Origin: UBA6623 sp965226435
GTDB taxonomy: Bacteria; Acidobacteriota; Terriglobia; Bryobacterales; UBA6623
Length of the DNA: 64,000 bases
Assembly: GCA_965226435.1 (NCBI GenBank)
Contig: CBDDCY010000010.1
Coordinates: 1 to 64,000, forward strand
Direction: 5' to 3'
Numbering within the stretch: the first letter of the stretch is position 1; each line of letters begins with the position of its first letter. Below, piece after piece: positions 17,641 to 26,055 of this stretch. The position numbers were made by a program, and so were the translations under genes. The notes beneath the pieces are model-generated. The model saw only the letters and a program-made list of their open reading frames with translations. It searched no databases and was not told where the DNA came from.

Positions 17641-19026
17641 CGCCGCGCCGTTCAAAGCGTTGAGCAGGAAATAGCTGAAGGCACCGTGCCCGCCGCCGTA
17701 CTGCGGGCCTTCGTAGGAAACCTCGCGCGGCCGGCTGGCCATGAAACCGACGATTTCACCGTCAGCCTCGCCAAGCCTTTCCATCACGCTGTTGATGCGA
17801 TTGCCCTTGGCGCGAATCGTGCCGATCGTCCCCGCGTGGCAGACATCCACATAAATGTGCACCCGTCCCACCGTGGCAAGCTTCGTCTGCACGAGCTCTT
17901 GCAAGTCGGCCATCGGCAGTCCCGTGGCGGCCAGGTCTTGCGGGTCGCTGTCGTAGGTGACAATGAAACCCTCGCGCGTCGTCGGATCAACCGTGCCGTG
18001 GCTGGCAACGAAAACCAGCACGGTGTCGTCCGGCCCGGCTTGCGCTTTGAGGAGAGCATCGAAGGCCAGTCGTACCGCCGACGTCGTCGCCTGTTCATTG
18101 ATCAATAGGTGGACGTTTTCTTCCGGCAAGGCCCCGCCGCGTTCGCTAAGCAGATGCTTTCGAAACAAGAGCGCGTCTTCGTGCGCGAAACGGAGCGGAT
18201 TGATACGCGGGTTTTGATAATCCGAAACGCCCACCAGTAGGGCATAACTCGCGCCCCCCTCCCCGGCCGACCTTCCCACCGAGGCCTCGCGCAACGCGTC
18301 TTCCGCCGCCGCCTCGTCGTGAACAAACAGCCGCGTGCCGGCCCACACCGCATCCGGCCATTTCGCCAGGATCGCTCGGTATTCGGCGCGCGCATCGATC
18401 GACAGCCCGTACCGGTCGAATAAAGCCGCCCGGGCGACTCGCGCCGGCAAGCTCTCCGGATTGCGTTCCAGCACGCCGTCAATCGCGGCCAGTTCCTCTT
18501 CCAAGGCAGCCCGCTGATCTACCGGTAGGCCCGCCACCCGAGCCGCCAACTCGGAAGTCGCCGGCTCCTGCTCCAATAAATCGCGTGATAGCGAACCGCC
18601 ATTGTGGAAACGCGCCGCCGTCACGCCGCGCGGCAATGGAGGCAGCGAGCAAACAGCGGCCCCGCCGCTCGTCGATGCTTCCCCGCTTACCGTGCGCACT
18701 TTCTCGGCGGTGAAAGCGACTTCCGACCCCGCCGCCAGCGTGTACTCCGCCTTCTCGGGACAAAACAAGAAAGTGGAGCCCCCGTCGCCCGCCCGCAGCC
18801 GGTCACCAGGGAATAGAACACCCCCCGCCGCCGCCCGGAACCCGCTGTCTTGTCCTTCGGGATAGACCTCGCCGCCCAGCGAGGCAACGATCAGAGCTAC
18901 CGGCTGTTCCAAGCCCGTCGGAGGGGCCTGCGCCCAGAGCGGCGCCCAGCCTGTCGCGACAAGCGTTAGCAGCCACAGACCATGGTGCAGTTTCTCAAGC
19001 GCTTGCATCGACCGATTGCTCTTCAT
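17632..19026 (-). pseudogene. 5' part of caspase-TPR gene: exported caspase-like domain
   Basis: Residues 1-33 are a signal peptide, followed by a region (about 40-130) resembling a FecR-like beta domain. A C14 caspase fold comes next, from YALLVGVSDY (261) to FSYFLLNAL (450-458). The catalytic dyad is intact: His343 (VASHGT) and Cys396 (YVDVCHAG). The frame runs to Asp465 at 17632 and then enters the IS, where it stops after 16 foreign residues at 17581. Removing the IS and one target repeat joins Asp463-Tyr-Asp to QDGTVNIS in frame, giving a 980-residue protein. The start overlaps the ogt stop by 32 bases (14 if Met7 at 19008 is used), so the two genes were probably cotranscribed. The truncated protein could still fold as a caspase. 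Confidence 0.92.
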
Positions 19027-19498
19027 GTTCGAGCAAAAATCGCTTTACCGCGAGTCCACCGGCGTATCCGGTCAACTTGCCCCCCGAGCCCACAACCCGA
19101 TGGCAGGGAATCAGTAATGAAATCGGGTTGCGTCCGACCGCCGAGCCAACCGCCCGCGCCGCTTCCGGCCGCTTGATTTGCTCGGCAATTTGCCCATAGG
19201 TCCGAGTTTCGCCCGGCGGGATGGTCGCCAGAGCTTGCCAGACTTCGCGCTGCATTCCGGTTCCGGCAAGTGCCAAGGGAATTTCCGAGACATAGTCGAG
19301 GTCGCCCGCGAAATAACAAGCCGCGAAAGCCTCGGCTCGCATCAGCCACGGATTCCTCCGGCCCGATGTCCGCTCGGACGACGGAAAGCGCGCTTCCATG
19401 TCGTCGACTTGCTCGTCAAAGTACAAGGCCGCTAAACCTTCTTCGTTGGCCAAGATGTGAATGGGGCCGACTGGGGATTCGATGCTCGTGTAATTCAT
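18995..19498 (-). CDS. ogt: Methylated-DNA--protein-cysteine methyltransferase
   Basis: A suicide repair protein that removes methyl groups from O6-methylguanine onto its own cysteine. The signature PCHRVVGSGG with the acceptor Cys is present near the C-terminus, preceded by GETRTYGQIAEQI and RAVGSAVGRNPI, which form the DNA-binding helix-turn-helix. I choose the ATG at 19498 (MNYTSIESPVGPIHI) because it matches the family and a GAGG ribosome binding site precedes it; the frame is open further upstream but that part has no similarity. Length is 167 aa, normal for the family. It overlaps the start of the caspase gene. Confidence 0.93.
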   Translation of the reverse strand: MNYTSIESPVGPIHILANEEGLAALYFDEQVDDMEARFPSSERTSGRRNPWLMRAEAFAACYFAGDLDYVSEIPLALAGTGMQREVWQALATIPPGETRTYGQIAEQIKRPEAARAVGSAVGRNPISLLIPCHRVVGSGGKLTGYAGGLAVKRFLLEHEEQSVDASA

Positions 19499-20072
19499 GA
19501 TTACCTCGGGTGTGTCCTCACGATAAAGCCACATGATTCGTGGAAGCTGGAGGTTGTCGAATTGCTTCCATCCTACCACCCCGACTCGACCGAGCAAAGC
19601 CCTCGGCGGGGCGCTCGAACGCCGCGTGTTGACCCCGCGACTCCGCACGGAGCGACGAGCACACCAAAACAACGCTGGACCACGCGAGCCGTGCCGCCTC
19701 GCGGCTGTGAAAAATTGGGGACTGTACCGAGCGCCGACCGAATAAGTTCCATTGAATCAATAATGTCGTCTGGCGCGAAGTGGACTGTCCCCCATTTTTT
19801 CGCGGCCCCCTCGCGGCGCACCCCCCCACGAGCCGCTCGCCGATTTCCAACCTGAAACTTCGAATGAGATTCGATTCTGAACCACCCGAGCCGTGCCGCC
19901 TCGCGGCGCGGTCCCAGCGCTAGGACGAACAAGACTGGCCGTTGCTCCCGAAGGGCTGCTGTAGGCATGGCGTCATATCCATTTAAGGTCTCATAAGATA
20001 TATTATGTAAAATTACAACCGTATCATCCGACTCGCGCGTTCGGTCAACCTGCCCTCGAAGGCCCTGTCTAT
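19499..20072. other. Repeat-rich intergenic region
   Basis: About 570 bases with element A copy 2 (19705-19808) and two copies of a short repeat containing GAGCCGTGCCGCCTCGCGG (about 19687-19704 and 19889-19907). A 167-codon open frame across it consists largely of element A and looks spurious. Confidence 0.6.
19705..19808 (+). mobile_element. Non-autonomous element A, copy 2
   Basis: A 104-bp copy in the same orientation as copy 1. It is flanked by the perfect 8-bp direct repeat CCTCGCGG (19697-19704 and 19809-19816). An uninterrupted version of the target, GAGCCGTGCCGCCTCGCGG with a single CCTCGCGG, lies 200 bases away at 19889-19907 and serves as an empty-site comparison. The right terminal repeat has CGCGG in place of the CACAG found in the other copies. 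Confidence 0.85.
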
Positions 20073-20741
20073 TCACGATTCCGAGCCCGCTAGACCGCGT
20101 AGCGCTTCGTTGAGGACTGGCAGCACTTCTTCGGTGGACTTAACGGGCTTGACTTGCATTCCGGCCGCGGTCCCGGCGGCGATTCCGGCATCGGAGTCTT
20201 CCACCACTATGCACTGCCGGGGCTTGATCGGGTCGGACGATCCATTGTTAAGTCTTTTGAGTGCTGATAGATAGGGTTCGGGGTCGGGTTTGTGGTGGTT
20301 GACTTGATCGCTGCGGATTAGGACGTCGAGGTGCCGCCGGATCTGGGTTTTGATTAGGAGCGGCTCCACCTCTGAAGTCATGCTTGAGGAAACAACTCCA
20401 ATATGCAGATTATGTATCTTTTCCTGTATCCATAATGCGATCTCAGGTGGGATTGTCAGCTCGTCGAGGAATCGGGCTTGGAAGGCGGCCCGCTTGATGT
20501 CCTAGGCTTGCTGCTTCGATTCGGGGGTGGGAGACTTCCCTGCCTCGATGAGAAGAATTTCGGCTGCGATAAGGTCCGTCTTGCCGGTTAGGCGACGGTT
20601 GTATTCGGGCCAGGGCATGTGGGCGCCGTAGGGTTTGATGACGTCCATCCAGCAGCGGTAGTGGAGGGGTTCGCTGTCGACGAGGACCCCGTCGAAGTCG
20701 AATAGGACGGCGCGGATGTTGGGTGGGGAGTGCAGGGCCAT
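20073..20741 (-). pseudogene. HAD-superfamily phosphatase with in-frame amber codon
   Basis: A beta-phosphoglucomutase-like hydrolase of 222 codons. Motif I is DFDGVLVDSEP (nucleophile and acid Asp) near the start, motif II is VVSSS, motif III is KPDPEPY and motif IV is VVEDSDAG. The reading frame is interrupted only by a single TAG at 20502-20504; the sequence on both sides stays in the same frame and matches one protein (ESKQQA, stop, DIKRAAFQARFLDEL). Either the gene is a recent pseudogene, there is a sequencing error, or amber is read through. An ATG at 20381 could start a C-terminal fragment but it would lack the nucleophile. Confidence 0.88.
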
Positions 20742-20890
20742 TTGTTATTTTGGCAGACAGGGAGGGATGGGATTGGGGGGGCGGCGGTCTTCCGGTCGGG
20801 CCCTTGGCGCTTGCGCCGGATAGGCCCCGTTCTTTAATGGTTGATTCTGGTCCCGTAATTTGTGCTGCCACTTTCGCTGGGGTTGAGTGG

Positions 20891-20931
20891 GTTCGTCGGA
20901 TACCGCTTGCTTACGCGCGCGGCTCGGTTTG
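20891..20931 (+). repeat. Repeat B, copy
   Basis: GTTCGTCGGATACCGCTTGC followed by TTACGCGCGCGGCTCGGTTT. It belongs to a dispersed family of about 40 bp also found at 21734, 32269 and 35891 and, interrupted, at 13843. Confidence 0.7.
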
Positions 20932-20989
20932 GGGGTTTGGAGGCCCCCGGCCCGGGTTGTGACCGGGCGCGGGGGCGGTGTGGTGGAAG

Positions 20990-21529
20990 TCAGGTCTTGT
21001 TTGGGATTTCGACTCGCAGGTTGTTCGTTACTTCGAACACGCCGCCGACACCGGTGGCTTCAATGAACGCGACATTCTTTTCGGCTTCGCGGTTAACGAC
21101 GCCTTCGAGAGTTACGCGGCCGTTCTTGACGATGATATGGATCGTGGGGACTGCCCGTAGCGCGTAGCGGTCCAGAACCGGGTTGGTGTAGAGCGCTCGG
21201 GCGACGCGGAGCCGCAGGCTGTCGTCATAACCGGAGACCGGCAAGACTTCAATGCGGTTTTCGACCTCGGCAACGGCTTCCAACTGTGCCACGCGGCGTT
21301 CAGCGGAGGTCTTGATGGTGGGCCGAACCGTTTGTCCCGAAAGGATGACGCGATTGCCGTCGACTTGGAAATTCAGGTTGTCAAACACCCCGTAGTAGGG
21401 CATCGTGACCAACTCATGACGAACCTGCCTCTCTATGGGGGTCAGGTCTTCGATCGACTTGGCGGCGGCCGGCAAGGCGGCCAACCCAAGCGCAATTGTT
21501 AGAGCGATGTTGCGAAATGGCTTTCTCAT
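20990..21529 (-). CDS. Exported protein with two BON domains
   Basis: A periplasmic protein related to OsmY, where BON domains are thought to bind phospholipid surfaces. A signal peptide (1-23, ending AAA) is followed by two BON repeats, at about 35-100 (PYYGVFDNLNFQVDGNRVILSGQT) and 105-170 (NPVLDRYALRAVPTIHIIVKNGRVTLEGVV). Each has the conserved glycine-valine pattern. It is a single-gene unit; intergenic repeats flank it on both sides. Role in envelope stress is inference from OsmY. Confidence 0.88.
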   Translation of the reverse strand: MRKPFRNIALTIALGLAALPAAAKSIEDLTPIERQVRHELVTMPYYGVFDNLNFQVDGNRVILSGQTVRPTIKTSAERRVAQLEAVAEVENRIEVLPVSGYDDSLRLRVARALYTNPVLDRYALRAVPTIHIIVKNGRVTLEGVVNREAEKNVAFIEATGVGGVFEVTNNLRVEIPNKT

Positions 21530-21938
21530 GACGTTCTCCTCTTTCTTGTAGAACCCGTTGCGTTAAACCGTTTCAGCTTGTGGCCACAAAACCGAATCTC
21601 TTGTGTGCAACTGTGGGATTTGACGCTTGGTGTTGGGCTTGGGATTCACCGAATTGATGTATTGGGTGCGTTCTTACGGTAAGGAAAAAACGGTGGGATA
21701 CGTCGCGAGCCCTTCTCACAAGACGAACAACAGAAACCGAGCCGCGCACGTTAGTAAGCGGTAGCCGACGCCCCACCTAGCCCCACTCAGCCCGTTTCAA
21801 TGGCCTTCTCCCATGCGGCTTTAGCCATCGTCGAACCAAGGGAAGACTTCCGGCGGGACGACCCTGGGACCCGCGCCGCCGTCGCGCACGTGGCTGTTAT
21901 CCGCGCGCCCTTCAGACGCTGTAGTACTCTAGGCTTCG
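21530..21938. other. Intergenic region with repeat B
   Basis: About 400 bases between divergent genes. It holds one copy of repeat B on the minus strand (21734-21770). A 67-codon minus-strand frame here is produced by the repeat (LTNVRGSV) and is not a convincing gene. Confidence 0.5.
21734..21770 (-). repeat. Repeat B, copy
   Basis: AAACCGAGCCGCGCACGTTA followed by GTAAGCGGTAGCCGACG. It is the uninterrupted form most like the copy disrupted at 13843-13995. Confidence 0.7.
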
Positions 21939-22983
21939 ATGCGCTTCGGTCTTGTCGGTGCGGGGGAAATTGGACGGATTCGCGCGGACGCGCTGGGGCG
22001 TTCCGGCGATTGCAGTCTGTCGGCGGTGGCGGACCGTGACCCGACCCGCGCGCGCGACGTTGTCACGGGTCATGACGCGGCGGCCTTGGGAGACTTCCGT
22101 GAATTGATCGCGCGGGAGGATCTCGATGCCGTGATTGTCTCGACGCCTCCCGACAGTCACGAAGAGATCACCTTGGCGGCGCTGACGGCGGGCAAGCATG
22201 TGCTTTGTGAAAAGCCCTTGGCCCCGAGCGTCGAAGCCTGCCGCCGTATGGTCGACGAGGCGAGGCAGCGCGGCCTTGTGCTGGCTACGGGGTTTTGCCA
22301 GCGCTATTTTCCGGCCGTTCAATTCGTCAAGGAAAACGTGGAGTCGGGCGCCATTGGCGAGCTCACGCATGTTCGCGCCTATACGGGGCATTTGGGTTTG
22401 TCGGAATTTCGTGAAGCCTGGATGTACGACAAGCGAACCATCGGCGGCGGAGCGCTGATGGACAACGGCATCCACCTGATTGACCTTGTCTCGGACCTCT
22501 TGGGGGACGTCGCCGAGGTGTATGGAGCGACGTCCGGCGCGGTTTGGAAACTCGACGGCACGGAGGATCACTCGATTGCGCTGTTGCGGAATCGCGAGGG
22601 TAAAACCGCGACGATCGAGGCGGCTTGGAACGAGTGGCGTGGGTATCGATTTTCAATCGAAGCATATGGGGACCGGGGGAATGGTGAGAGCTTCGTACGC
22701 GCCGATGTTCGCGATGGCGGTCTATCTCGAAGAACCCGGCGTGGTGCGTCGCCGTAGGTATCACTTGTATCCGACGGTCTGGTTCCGGGAACAATGGTAT
22801 GGGTGGCAGTCGACCGTGCGGGTTGCATTGGAAGAAGAGTTTCGAGACTTTGTGCGTCTGACGCGAGGAGAGGCTTCGCGCGGCGCCGACGGTGCGGCGG
22901 GGCTGCGAGCCGTCGAGATCGCCCGCGCGGTTTATGAAAGCGAGGAGCGGCGGCAAGCCGTCAGCGTTGGGTCCGCGGGCTAG
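21939..22983 (+). pseudogene. Gfo/Idh/MocA-family oxidoreductase, one-base frameshift
   Basis: An NAD(P)-dependent sugar or inositol dehydrogenase-like protein. The Rossmann motif GLVGAGEIG starts at residue 4, and the family signature CEKPLA and DNGIHLIDL are present. The frame is intact to about 22675. A run of five G (22675-22679) then shifts the frame, and the remaining C-terminus (GMVRASYAP, VWFREQWYGWQ, RAVEIARAVYES) continues in the next frame to a stop at 22981. With four G the product would be 347 aa, the normal length. As given, the product ends at 22757 with a foreign tail. It stops four bases before the phosphatase start, so it is the first gene of that operon. Confidence 0.88.
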
Positions 22984-22987
22984 CTCT

Positions 22988-25045
22988 ATGTGGGAATGGG
23001 CCGAAAAGCAGAGTCGGTGGGATAAAGGGCTGCTGGTCCTGCTGGCCTTCTATCTATTTCTGTGGCCGTTCGAGCTGGTGATCTCGGATGTAAGGGGGAT
23101 TCGGGAGCTGCTGCAAGGGGTGATCTATATTCTGGGGTCGATCGCCATTATGCGTTACAGCATCAAGGGCGTGCGGATTGTGATCCGGAAATTCCTTTGG
23201 CGTGTGCGCAGGCGAATTGCGGCGGTGTACGTGTTCGTCGGTCTGATCCCGCTAACGCTGGCGGTGACGTTGGCGGGGCTCGGGACGGCGCTACTGTTTG
23301 GGCCGCTGGCGGCTTACATCGTGACGTCGATGGTGGAACAGCGTGCGGCGGAATTGCACGCGGCGGCGGCGTCGTTTGGTTGGGAGATTCGCGCCACCGA
23401 GCCTTCGCGTCGACGCGAAGTCGGACGCCGTTTCATTCAAGATGCTCAAGAGCGGTTCCCGGGGATTATGTTGCGGGTGGAAACGGCGGAAGGGACTGTC
23501 GCGGGATTCCCGGACTGGCTGCTCGAGGAAAAGCCGCCCCCGGGAATCGAACAATATGAGGGGGTTGTACGGCGCGACCGTGATTTGTTTCTGGCGGCGC
23601 ACGCGCAATACGCTCCGGACGCTTTGTCGGTGTTGCTGATGGTCCCGCTGACGGGCGAGTACTTGGCGGCGCTGCTGCCGGCGCTCGGCGTGGTCGAACG
23701 GCTTGATTTCGAGGCGGCGCTCGAACCCTTGCGAGAAATCGAACGCGCCGCCGAACAAGACTTTGGGCCGCCAAGCCAGGCGGAGACCCGGCGCCGGGAA
23801 GACCTGCTTCGGCGAGCGCGGGAGCGATTACGGGGACGCGATCCCGTGAGCGGAGTGGAGGAATTGTTGCCGCCGCAAGTCCACGGCCTCGATTTCCCGA
23901 TTCGCTGGCCGGCGCAGGCGCGGGTGCTGCGTTGGTCGGATGGGGAATCGGAACTGGAAACCGTGTTCGCGTTGCGGTCGCGGTACTCGGCGGTGGCGGG
24001 GATCTTGTTTTCCAATCAATCGATTCAGATTGCGCGGGCGGTTCGAATCGCCGGGTACATCTTGCTGGGCTTGTTTGGCGGCGCGGTGGTGGTTTCCTTG
24101 ATCGTCGCGATTTCGCTGACACGGACGTTGACACGCACGGTTCATGATCTGTATCGCGCAACCGAGCGGGTGAACCGAAGCGATTTTTCGCATCGCATTC
24201 ATCTGCGGGGAGACGATCAACTCAGTGATTTGAGCCGTTCGTTCAATACAATGACGGAATCGATCGAGCGGCTGATCGAGGAATCGCGCGAGCATGAGCG
24301 ACTGCAATCGGAACTGGAGATTGCGCGGGAAGTGCAAGCGCGCATGTTCCCGAGAGAGGCGCCGAATCTATCGAGTTTGGAAGTGTTGGGAGTCTGTCGT
24401 CCGGCGCAGGTTGTTTTCGGCGATTCTTACGATTACGTTCAGCTGTCGCCGTCGCGGATGGCGCTGGCCTTCGGGGATGTTTCGGGCAAGGGAATTTCGG
24501 CGGCTTTGGTGATGGCGACGCTGCACTCGATTGTGCGGACGCAGTTGTCCCTGCTGGCGCGCGGCAACGGAGAATTCGCGCTTTCGACGGCCGAGTTGGT
24601 GAGTCGCACGAATCGCCGGCTCCACACCGATACCTCCGACGAGAAGTTCTCGACATTGTTCTTCGCCGGGTACGATGAACGAGAGAGCGTTCTTTCCTAC
24701 TCAAACGCGGGCCACTTGCCGCCGCTGCTGATTCGCGGCGACGACGTTCAACAACTCGAAGTGACCGGAATGGTGGTGGGCGTTTTCCCGGATTCAACCT
24801 ACGAATCGCGTCAGGTGGAGTTTGAGCCGGGCGATACCTTGGTCGCTTTTACCGATGGCTTGACCGAACCGGAGAACGCTTACGAGGAGGAGTTTGGCGA
24901 GCAACGCTTTCGCGAGGCCGTCTTGCGGCACGCCGATCGTCCCAGCTCGGAGATGATCGCGGCGGTGATGCAGGAAGTGATTGACTGGACGGGGCAGTCG
25001 TCGTTGCAGGACGATATGACGATGTTAGTGGCCAAACGACGATGA
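22988..25045 (+). CDS. Membrane-bound SpoIIE/RsbU-type Ser/Thr phosphatase with HAMP domain
   Basis: A PP2C-type phosphatase likely to act on anti-anti-sigma factors or similar partners. The N-terminal part has three hydrophobic helices (roughly residues 15-115), a large extracytoplasmic region, another membrane helix (about 350-375), then a HAMP linker (TRTVHDLYRATERVNRSDFS). The phosphatase domain runs from about 440 to the end, with REVQARMFP, FGDVSGKGISAALVMA and QDDMTMLVAKR. The Asp residues in FGDVSGKG and DDMT fit the metal site. Start at 22988 (MWEWAEKQ), because the open upstream sequence overlaps the preceding gene and lacks similarity. Four-base overlap with the channel gene downstream. 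Confidence 0.9.
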   Translation: MWEWAEKQSRWDKGLLVLLAFYLFLWPFELVISDVRGIRELLQGVIYILGSIAIMRYSIKGVRIVIRKFLWRVRRRIAAVYVFVGLIPLTLAVTLAGLGTALLFGPLAAYIVTSMVEQRAAELHAAAASFGWEIRATEPSRRREVGRRFIQDAQERFPGIMLRVETAEGTVAGFPDWLLEEKPPPGIEQYEGVVRRDRDLFLAAHAQYAPDALSVLLMVPLTGEYLAALLPALGVVERLDFEAALEPLREIERAAEQDFGPPSQAETRRREDLLRRARERLRGRDPVSGVEELLPPQVHGLDFPIRWPAQARVLRWSDGESELETVFALRSRYSAVAGILFSNQSIQIARAVRIAGYILLGLFGGAVVVSLIVAISLTRTLTRTVHDLYRATERVNRSDFSHRIHLRGDDQLSDLSRSFNTMTESIERLIEESREHERLQSELEIAREVQARMFPREAPNLSSLEVLGVCRPAQVVFGDSYDYVQLSPSRMALAFGDVSGKGISAALVMATLHSIVRTQLSLLARGNGEFALSTAELVSRTNRRLHTDTSDEKFSTLFFAGYDERESVLSYSNAGHLPPLLIRGDDVQQLEVTGMVVGVFPDSTYESRQVEFEPGDTLVAFTDGLTEPENAYEEEFGEQRFREAVLRHADRPSSEMIAAVMQEVIDWTGQSSLQDDMTMLVAKRR

Positions 25046-26055
25046 TTACGGCCCGCCGTTTTCTTCTGATTCTGGGGTTGCTCGGGGGCTCGTTGGCTTT
25101 CGGGACGCTGGGCTTCTATTGGGTCGAGGGCTGGAGCCTTTTCGACGCCTTCTACATGGCGTTGATCACGCTGTCGACGGTGGGGTACGCGGAGCTTCAT
25201 CCGCTGAGCGAAGCCGGGCGGTTGTTTGCGTCCGTCTTAATTCTTGTCGGCGTGACGGTGACGCTGGTTTCCATCACGCTGCTGGGCGATTTTATTATTA
25301 AATTGGAGTTGGCCGATTATTTCGGTCGCCGCCGGAACAAACGTATGCTGGGAAAAGTGAAGAATCACTATATTGTTTGCGGGCTGGGTCGTGTGGGCCG
25401 CGGGGTGATCGGTGAGTTGCAAAACGCCAACGCGCCCATCATCGCGATCGATAAAGACCCCGATGGGGCCGGCTGGGCGTCGGACCAGGGCATCCCGACG
25501 CTGGTCGGCGACTCGACCGAGGACGCCACGCTGATCGAGGCTCACATTAAGGCCGCCAAGGGATTGGTAGCCGCCCTTTCAAGCGACGCCGATAATGTTT
25601 ACGTAACGCTTTCGGCCCGCGGCCTGAATGCCGATTTATTGATCGCCGCGCGGGCCACCGACGATTCGGCGGAGGACAAATTGCGGCGGGCCGGCGCGAC
25701 GACTGTTCTCACGCCCTATACGTATATCGGCCATCGGCTGGCACAGTCGATGTTACGGCCGCATGTGCTGAGTTTCTTGGACATCGCCACTGTGTTTCGC
25801 GACTCCGACTTGGAATTGGAATTCGAACAGATTCGGGTTTCGGAATCGAGTCGAGTCGCGGGCAAGTCGCTCCAAGATGCGGACTTTCGCGAAGACTATG
25901 GCGTGATCGTGCTGGCCGTGATCAAGCCCGACGGCGACATGCAATTTAATCCCCTGGCAACAACTCGCATCGAAGCCCGTGACCTTCTCATCGTGATGGG
26001 GGAACGAGCGAAGCTACAAGGCTTGGAAGCCGCTCTGGAGGGCCGGCCGCTTTGA
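25042..26055 (+). CDS. Two-helix potassium channel with TrkA-N and TrkA-C domains
   Basis: A ligand-gated K+ channel of the MthK/TrkA type. Two membrane helices (about 7-25 and 60-82) enclose a pore loop with the selectivity filter TVGYA (46-50). The cytoplasmic part has an NAD-binding GLGRVG motif (114-119) and a C-terminal TrkA-C domain (SRVAGKSLQDADFREDYGVIVLAV). The filter has Ala where Gly is usual. The start overlaps the phosphatase stop by four bases (ATGA), and the stop overlaps the next start, so all three are in one operon. Ion specificity is inferred. Confidence 0.9.
   Translation: MITARRFLLILGLLGGSLAFGTLGFYWVEGWSLFDAFYMALITLSTVGYAELHPLSEAGRLFASVLILVGVTVTLVSITLLGDFIIKLELADYFGRRRNKRMLGKVKNHYIVCGLGRVGRGVIGELQNANAPIIAIDKDPDGAGWASDQGIPTLVGDSTEDATLIEAHIKAAKGLVAALSSDADNVYVTLSARGLNADLLIAARATDDSAEDKLRRAGATTVLTPYTYIGHRLAQSMLRPHVLSFLDIATVFRDSDLELEFEQIRVSESSRVAGKSLQDADFREDYGVIVLAVIKPDGDMQFNPLATTRIEARDLLIVMGERAKLQGLEAALEGRPL

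Noticed and set aside
19573..20076. A 167-codon minus-strand frame containing KKWGTVHFAPD
   Set aside because: Most of it is element A; the same peptide arises from the other two copies at the DNA level, so it is not a gene.
21573..21776. A 67-codon minus-strand frame upstream of the BON gene
   Set aside because: Its central part LTNVRGSV is produced by repeat B; there is no independent evidence for a gene.
22660..22690. Programmed frameshift in the Gfo/Idh gene
   Set aside because: There is no slippery heptamer with downstream structure typical of programmed shifts, and the family does not use one. A homopolymer error or mutation is simpler.
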